NCBI GenBank assembly: GCA_020152595.1
Contig: JAIGNY010000703.1
Span: 1,743,001-1,807,000, forward strand
Direction: 5' to 3'
DNA from: Chiridota heheva
Taxonomy: Eukaryota > Echinodermata > Holothuroidea > Apodida > Chiridotidae
DNA length: 64,000 bases
The notes beneath the pieces were generated by a model. That model did no database searches and had not been told where the DNA came from. It worked only from the letters and a program-made list of their open reading frames with translations. Below, one piece after another: positions 57,540 to 64,000 of the stretch; positions within the stretch are counted from its first letter, which is position 1, and each line of letters opens with the position of its first letter. Both the position numbers and the translations under genes were made by a program.

Positions 57540-57989
57540 TTACTCTACTCGAAAGTCAGGCTCGTTCCACTTCAGTGACCCAGTGGACCGCCCATCAGGA
57601 CCATACTGCATGCATTTTTGAGTTGGCACACTTGTCGCGGGTTGAATAACCCTTACTCTACCAGCACGTTTTGAAAAAAGGGCCTGGGAGGCGGAGTCAA
57701 AGACGGGGCACCCAAAACAGCAACAATATCGCCTTGTGGTAGAGTGAGGGTTAAGCACAGGCTAATTATTGACGGGTTCTGTCTTCCGAGCAGCAAAGTC
57801 GGGCTCGTTCCGCTCCAGTGACCCAGTGGGCCACCCACCAGGACCATGCTGCATATATGTTTAAGCTGACACACTGGTCGCGGGTTGATTAAGCCTTACT
57901 CTACCAGCACTTTTTGGAAAATGTGCCAGAGTCAAAGATGGGGCACCCAAAATGGTGATAATATTGCTGCGTGGTGGAGTGAGGGTTAA
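57540..57989. mobile_element. TTAA MITE and spacer, tandem dimer
   Basis: Order: spacer (57540-57645), MITE (57646-57754), spacer (57755-57888), MITE (57889-57989). The MITEs start (tt)aacccttactctaccagc and end tggtagagtgagggttaa, with cctcc/ggagg and ggggcacccaaa inside. TTAA borders with CCC..GGG ends suggest piggyBac-type transposition. The spacer (tccagtgacccagtgggcc, tcgcgggttgattaag) recurs at 63596-63731 in the other orientation. Short ORFs are artefacts. Confidence 0.75.
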
Positions 57990-58137
57990 TATACATTTAT
58001 ATGTATCGCTAGAAAGAAAAATGTATTTCTGTAATTTCTTGTTTCTTTCTTAGACACCTTTTCTCAACTTCCATTTCAATTTTCCCCTTTTCCTTTCCCC
58101 TTTTCCTTTCTTTTCTTCTGGAGACCAAAAAATTATG
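57990..58137. other. Pyrimidine-rich intronic stretch
   Basis: CCTTTTCC-type tract at 58080-58120; nothing else. Confidence 0.5.
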
Positions 58138-58195
58138 GGGCCATTGGTATAGTGGTCTGTTATATTTTCCACCCGAATGTCATAGATGTTTAACT
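58138..58195 (+). other. tRNA-like A-box fragment
   Basis: gccattggtatagtggtctg is close to the D-arm region of Asp/Glu/Gly tRNAs. No B box follows at the right distance, so it is at best a truncated SINE head. Confidence 0.25.
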
Positions 58196-58207
58196 AAAAT
58201 CTTACAT

Positions 58208-58551
58208 CACTGCCTGGAAAAAAGGGGGGGGGGGGAGCACTTCCATAAGTGAGGTATATATACATGTGCTGCCCGAGCAGTTGCCCTTTTTTCAGAATTT
58301 TCGTAGTGCAGGTATCAAAAATCTAATCTCTTATACTGCTAGTCTCAACATAATTGCATATTTTCATACTGCAGGTATCAAAAAATCACTTATTTTCGTA
58401 CTGCAGGTATCAAAATCATAAACTGTCATATTGCAGTTACCAAAAAAATCTCTCATACTGCAGTCCAAATTTGAAATTCTAGGCAGCACATACCTACCAC
58501 TTTAGTATGAAAGTGCCTCCTCCCCTCACCCCCTGGGCATAACTGGCAGTG
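58208..58551. mobile_element. Fold-back element with internal CTGCAGGTATCAAAA repeats
   Basis: The outer ends are cactgcc / ggcagtg. Inside, agcacttccataagtgaggt..tgtgctgcc is mirrored by ggcagcacatacctaccact..gaaagtgcc. The centre holds about five units of ttttcgtactgcaggtatca at about 28-35-bp spacing. There is no target duplication that I can see. Confidence 0.65.
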
Positions 58552-58768
58552 CAAAGAAAATAAGGCAGCCTTTAAAACTGGTAGAAATTTAGCACAATTG
58601 GATTGAAATGTTAGCACGCAGTCAGAAATTGCAAGACGCCAGATGAGAGCTGTTGCCAGATATTATTATAGTAGTTTATGCTGTATACATGCAAAGTTTA
58701 TGGGTGAGAGAAAATTTATTGGAAATCTTGGAAGTCTTTTTGAAAACAATTTTTGATATGTACTGTAC
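58552..58768 (-). other. Intron next to exon A
   Basis: It ends at the 5' splice site of exon A, read on the minus strand as caag|gtacagtac. Confidence 0.6.
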
Positions 58769-58848
58769 CTTGACGGATGTTTTGCTGAAGGGCCCGAGCC
58801 TAGTCTCAACCTGCTGGCTGCCTCAGCATCTCTCATTATTGTTGATCT
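58769..58848 (-). CDS. Internal exon of an unidentified minus-strand gene (exon A)
   Basis: 80 nt. On the minus strand, attcttttttttacag is a strong 3' splice site. The exon ends ccgtcaag and is followed by gtacag. Only one frame is open: it starts on a codon boundary with RSTIMRDAEAASRLRLGSG, continues PSAKHPS, and ends with two bases AG. Those two bases join the first T of exon B to make Ser, so phase and frame agree across the 4392-bp intron. I cannot identify the protein. Upstream exons should lie at higher coordinates, possibly outside the window. Confidence 0.75.
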
Positions 58849-59809
<961 letters not shown>

Positions 59810-59816
59810 CTACATT

Positions 59817-59858
59817 TGTCAAGAACTGATTGCAAAAAAACTTTCTCAGTTCTTGACA
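59817..59858. repeat. 13-bp perfect inverted repeat (hairpin)
   Basis: TGTCAAGAACTGA at 59817-59829 and its complement at 59846-59858, with a 16-base loop. It is rho-independent-like only by chance; in an animal genome it is more likely a small transposon remnant. Confidence 0.6.
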
Positions 59859-59869
59859 ACTTTGAGAAC

Positions 59870-60013
59870 AATTTGTCGTATAATTGAGATTTGAATGAGA
59901 AGCCTCACATTAGTACAAGGTGACTGACTGTTTTCCTCATATCAAAGAGGGACATATGAGGTGGATAATTACACAGTAAACAGTTTGTGTTGATGTTCCA
60001 ATTGTGCGTTAAA
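59870..60013 (+). repeat. About 145-bp direct repeat, copy 1
   Basis: aatttgtcgtataattgaga, gactgactgttttc, acacagtaaacagtttgtgt and atgttccaa match 60622-60773. The two copies flank repeat V copy 2. Confidence 0.85.
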
Positions 60014-60164
60014 GTATTTTATATCGGGGAAATCTACGGGACTTTCCCAAGCTATGCTACCTGTACTGATGCATTAGGGATTAATCAAGTTTCAATTTAT
60101 CAAAATTATATCAAAAAGAACAAAAATATAAATTGAGTTGTACTTTCATGTCATCAGGCGAAGA
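60014..60164. other. Short unassigned spacer
   Basis: No feature is visible. Confidence 0.5.
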
Positions 60165-60612
60165 CGCACAAAGGGTCACCTCTCAGGAGGGAGATGAGAA
60201 GTCAACAAATTTCCAAGTTACAAGCAGAAAAATTCCACTGGTAAATCATTAGTTTCCATATCAAATATTGCTGCTAATCAAGAAATTTTCTATTTTCAGG
60301 AAATCTTCTTCTTCAGGAAATCTCCTTCAATTTACAGAAAATTTTCTTTAATTTTTAGGAAATTTCCTTTGAACAATGTGCAGGAAATCTTCATTCCGGA
60401 AAATGTTTTTCAATTTTCAGGAATGTTGCTTAATTATACCAAAATGTCCTTCAATTTTGCTAAAATATTCTTCAATTTTACCAAAAAGTCCTTCAATTTT
60501 ATCCAAATTTCTTATAATTTTACCAACTAACACTTATGTCAATTTGATTGATTTGTTCCAATTTTATTTCAATAGTTTCCCAATTTTACCTCCTAATTGG
60601 GATGAAAGCATG
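60165..60612 (+). repeat. Repeat V, copy 2
   Basis: aaagggtcacctctcaggag and attccactggtaaat match copy 1 at 52254. They are followed by degenerate caattttaccaaaaNgtcctt and ttttcaggaaatctcctt units. Confidence 0.8.
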
Positions 60613-60621
60613 CTTAGGGAA

Positions 60622-60773
60622 TAATTTGTCGTATAATTGAGATTTGAATGAAAAGCCTCACGTTAGTACCAGATGACTGACTGTTTTCTTCAAATCAAAG
60701 AGGGGACATTTGAGGTGCATATTTACACAGTAAACAGTTTGTGTTAATGTTCCAAATGTGCATTAAACCTTAA
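60622..60773 (+). repeat. About 145-bp direct repeat, copy 2
   Basis: About 90% identical by eye to 59870-60013. The offset between copies is about 755 bp. Confidence 0.85.
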
Positions 60774-60787
60774 ACACCTGACAGACA

Positions 60788-61184
60788 TAATTCAGTCCCC
60801 TAGCTTTGCTGTTTCACAAGAGCGGCCCGCCCTGCACCCCTGGGGGTCTGCCTTGCCCCTTTGGGGTCCTCCCTGCCCCTTGTGAGAAAAAACTTTTTTC
60901 TTCTTTTTTTTGACTTAATGATCTGAATAAGCCTCATAAATGAAATACTTTACATGGATACAGAACCCACAATGATCAACTGTTCCTTATCAGTCAGAAT
61001 AGCTTCATTCTCAGATGTATGATTATAGCTAAAATCCCAAAACTTCTTCACTAGGGGATTGAGCCTTAAAGGTACCCCTGGACTTCACGCCGAAAAGACG
61101 CAGCGTTTCGCGTGTGCATTAATGTGCCCTCTCAACAAGTCTAGCACCCTGCCCCTTTTTAAATCAAGCTAGGGGTCTGTAATT
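60788..61184. mobile_element. DNA-transposon MITE with CAGNCCCCTAGCTT ends
   Basis: The element is 60793-61179: left end cagtcccctagctttgctg, right end aaatcaagctaggggtctg, a 13-14-bp inverted repeat. TAATT flanks it on both sides (60788-60792, 61180-61184). It contains ctgcccc runs and matches 15806-15955. It is inserted in the start of repeat Y copy 3. The superfamily is uncertain. Confidence 0.7.
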
Positions 61185-62410
61185 TCTGTGTTTGGAACAG
61201 TAATTTTCTAAAAATAATTTCGGGACCATACCAAACTGATGCGAAGGCAATTTTTATATCATTTGAAAGAACCCCTTTGATTCTTTTAAATTCTAACCAT
61301 TTTCGGTGGGGGTTCATATTGAGAATTGTAGAGTAAAATAGAACCAAACATGAATAATTTTCATATTTTCATCCCAATTTCACAAAAATTGATAAATATT
61401 CAAGATGAACTTAAAAAAAAAAGTTTTAACTATATTTTTTGTCAGTCATTCACATATATAGAATATTGTAATTCTAATCAACTTTTGCAAATTTGAAATT
61501 TGGTGCATTTTACACTGTTTCTTACCATTTTTGGTTCATTTTGAATCAACATTTTCAAAACATATTATTCACATATATAGAATATTGTAATTCTAATCAA
61601 ATTTTGCAAATTTGAAATTTGGTGCATTTTACACTGTTTTTACCATTTTTGGTTCATTTTGAATCAACATTTTTAAAACAATGTAGCTCCTGAGTGCAAA
61701 ATCAGAATGAAATGTTGTTTCCGCCATAAGAAAGCTCTTGAGGTCAGCTTTTAAATGAGCTACTATGTTGATGCATAGCTCCCTCACAAACAAAAATAAT
61801 TTCATTGCAAATTTCCAAAGATGACAATTTTGCGAAGATTTTGGTTGACAGAAGGAATTTACAGAAAGACACATTTTTTTACTAAATAAACCGTGTAAAA
61901 AATGTACTTGAAGATCTACAAGTAGGACATATCATAAGATAGCCTGAAACAGGTGAGCAAGGCGGAAGGCAGTCTCAAGTAAAGGTAAACCAGTGTTTTT
62001 TTATTCTTTTCAGGCCTGACTAGTGTGTAAATCCTATACCTGTTTGCAAAATCATGACCATACATAGTATTTCATACATTTCTACAGTAAATAATGGAGT
62101 ATAAACTAATTTTACAAATAAATCAACCATCTTGGGTGAGAATATATAAACATTTTAGAATAAAAAATTTATCTGGGTGACATGAAACTCCTTTTTATAA
62201 GAAAATGAGTCAAAGTTGGGATGATATTTGCATTTTCCTAACCATGAAACCATTCCCATATTTAATTTTACTTTTTATTTTGAGATAATTTGCATATTAA
62301 TTAGTATGCAAAATATATTAAACAACCTTATAAATATTACACAATTGATTTTCAACATATTCAAGAGCCCACAAACAAGGATACTTTATTTTCAGGTTAT
62401 AGCTCTCCCA
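61185..62410 (+). repeat. Repeat Y, copy 3
   Basis: The same landmark order as copies 1 and 2. It has an extra tandem duplication: cacatatatagaatattgta with aatttgaaatttggtgcatt occurs at 61450-61560 and 61570-61680. No coding potential. Confidence 0.9.
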
Positions 62411-62519
62411 CAATCTTTGAACCAGAACCAAAAGGTTTTGTGGTTCTAATGATTTTTCATAAGCTGATTGATTTGCAAAATTTGTATTAACTGTCATGTC
62501 ATTGCATATCATGAAATAT
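62411..62519. other. Short unassigned sequence
   Basis: No feature is visible. Confidence 0.5.
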
Positions 62520-63450
62520 TTGTTCCATGATATTTATTCATAAACCACACCCACCATGCATATCAATAAAAATTGTTGACAACAGCATTTGCACAATAAT
62601 TAACAACATCATCAAAGCAACTATGATGCAAAAACGATTGCTCATTTATCCTATTTCAAGAATTTGTCAGTAAGCCCTGCCTACTCATTAGCATTCATGA
62701 CATCACTACCACAACATTAGAACATACGTACAGACCATAAACCATCTGTGTACTACATATAGCATAAATCTGATATCGTTTAGGTTGTTTACATCATTCA
62801 CTTTCACATTAAGCCACTTCCACGATGCATATCAATGACACCTGTTGATAACATAAGCATGTACACAATAACGAACAAAATTATAATGCCCAATATGACG
62901 CAAAACAAACATACAAATGTTTATTTATTACTCTTACATTAGGTCTTATCTGCAGACCATCCCTGACAGAAAAACTAGCTTGCGGCACGCTAACAATTTT
63001 CAGCTTGCTTCAGCTTGCCGCAACCTTGCGGCAAGATTGCAGCAAGTTTGAAGCAAGCTAGTATTTGGGACAAATGCAAGTTTGCTAGCTTGTGCAAACT
63101 AGCAGAAACCTTTCCGCAAGCTTGCACAAACTTTCTGCAAGATTGCACAAGCTTTACAAGATTTATGCTAAAATTGTTAGCAAGTTATGTTAGTTTGTGC
63201 AAGATAGCTTTTTCTGCATTTGTAATAATAAAGAACATTTGCTATTGCAAGCTTTTACCAGAGAATACAAAGCACATTACAAGCAATAACATATAAAATT
63301 GAAATAGCTTGTCAACAGAAAACAGAAGGACAAGCTACAGTATCTGTGTACTATGCATGATGTGATTCCAGTTCATAGTTCTGGAGATCATGTTTACTTG
63401 TGCTCTTTGTTTACAAAATCATATTAAGCCCCACCCACTATGCATATTAA
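62520..63450 (-). repeat. 155-bp repeat family Z, inverted diverged copies
   Basis: Read on the minus strand, gggcttaatatgattttgta, aaacatgatctccagaacta and atgtcatgaatgctaatgag follow the same order as the array at 4181-6350. About five decayed units are present. A fold-back element (62961-63220) interrupts them. Confidence 0.6.
62961..63220. mobile_element. Fold-back element of the GCAAGCTTGC family, copy 3
   Basis: The left end ccctgacagaaaaactagct matches the terminal repeat of copies 1 and 2. The left arm holds gcaaccttgcggcaagattg and gctagtatttgggacaaatg. The right arm is decayed and lacks the inverted catttgtccc word and the 22-bp units. It is again inserted in family Z sequence, but at a different point of the unit. 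Confidence 0.7.
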
Positions 63451-63837
63451 CCCTTACTCTACCACGCTGCGATACTATTGTAGTTTTGGGTGCCCCATCT
63501 TTGAACCCGCCTCCCAGGTGCATTTTCAAAAAAATACTTTTGACCCCGCCTCCCAAGCGCATTTAAAAAAAAAGCAGTGATAGAGTAAAGGTTAATCAAC
63601 CAACGACAAGTATGCCAACTCGAAAATAAATGCAGCATGGTCCCGTTGGGCGGCCCATTGGGTCACTGAAGCGGAACGAGCCAAACTCTGCTGCTCGGAA
63701 GACAGAGGACCTTTCAATAATCAGCTCGTGCTTAACCCTTACTCTACCACATGGCGATATTATTGTTTTGGGTGCCCCATCTTTGACCCCGCCTCCCAAG
63801 CGCTTTTTCAAAAGCGCGCTAGTAGAGTGAGGGTTAA
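63447..63837. mobile_element. TTAA MITE, spacer, TTAA MITE
   Basis: MITE 1 is 63447-63595 (ttaacccttactctaccacg to agagtaaaggttaa), the spacer 63596-63731, and MITE 2 63732-63837 (ttaacccttactctaccaca to gtagagtgagggttaa). The shared interior is tgggtgccccatctttgacc with cgcctcccaagcgc. The spacer is the complement of the one at 57755-57888. Bounding TTAA tetramers are intact at all four borders. Confidence 0.8.
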
Positions 63838-64000
63838 GGAAATTAATTAAAAAACAGATTATAAACGCAGAGAAACATATAAGCAGCTTATCTCCGCATG
63901 CTTATCTTCCATTTATCAATTGGGCCTGGGTTTATGAAGCATTCTTTGTTAGCAAAAGATATACTGTACAGATACACTAAGTTACGTTCACTAAGAAGCA
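63838..64000. other. Window end, no feature
   Basis: No repeat or exon is recognisable. Confidence 0.5.

Noticed and set aside
57540-57874. Minus-strand ORFs of about 72 codons, similar to ones at 63596-63830
   Set aside because: Both derive from the TTAA MITE-spacer chain, not from a gene family.
59817-59858. Intrinsic transcription terminator
   Set aside because: Bacterial-type terminators are not expected here; the hairpin is AT-balanced without a meaningful U-tract context.

Overview
This is AT-rich non-coding nuclear DNA from an animal. It has no operons and no densely packed long ORFs. It does hold spliceosomal exons with GT..AG borders, several non-LTR retrotransposon (LINE) pseudogenes, many miniature inverted-repeat elements (MITEs) and at least eight minisatellite arrays. 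The mix of L2/CR1-like LINEs, an RNase H-bearing LINE, hAT- and TTAA-type MITEs and the CCTCCGC..GCGGAGG repeat fits a marine invertebrate, perhaps an echinoderm or another invertebrate deuterostome. The sequence alone does not fix the species.

Layout. 0-7.6 kb: a hAT-like MITE, a 20-bp array, a 155-bp array interrupted by two transposons, and a 17-bp array. 7.6-13.3 kb: mostly featureless. 13.3-16.9 kb: a dimeric interspersed repeat (W), a ~145-bp higher-order array and a hAT MITE with a perfect 8-bp target duplication. 17.5-35.6 kb: a nest of large repeats (families X and Y) hosting two L2-like LINE pseudogenes, three or more copies of an RNase H LINE on the minus strand, and a near-perfect hairpin MITE. 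36-42 kb: sparse, with a cluster of GTGACAGGTGTTACA palindromes. 42.2-42.8 kb: exactly twenty 28-bp units. 44-53 kb: fold-back elements, a long inverted repeat and a 73-bp array. 54.2-58.9 kb: two exons of a minus-strand host gene separated by a 4.4-kb transposon-filled intron. 59-64 kb: a (TA)n tract, third copies of repeats seen earlier, and inverted copies of the 155-bp repeat and TTAA MITEs.

The only host coding sequence I support with confidence is the exon pair 58769-58848 and 54235-54376 (minus strand). Both have good splice sites, and the split codon at the junction matches in phase. I cannot name the protein. The most unusual structural feature is a family of fold-back elements built from variants of GCAAGCTTGC. 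One arm carries a 22-bp unit that has expanded from about one to about fifteen copies. Many apparent ORFs are tandem repeats open in all frames and are not genes.
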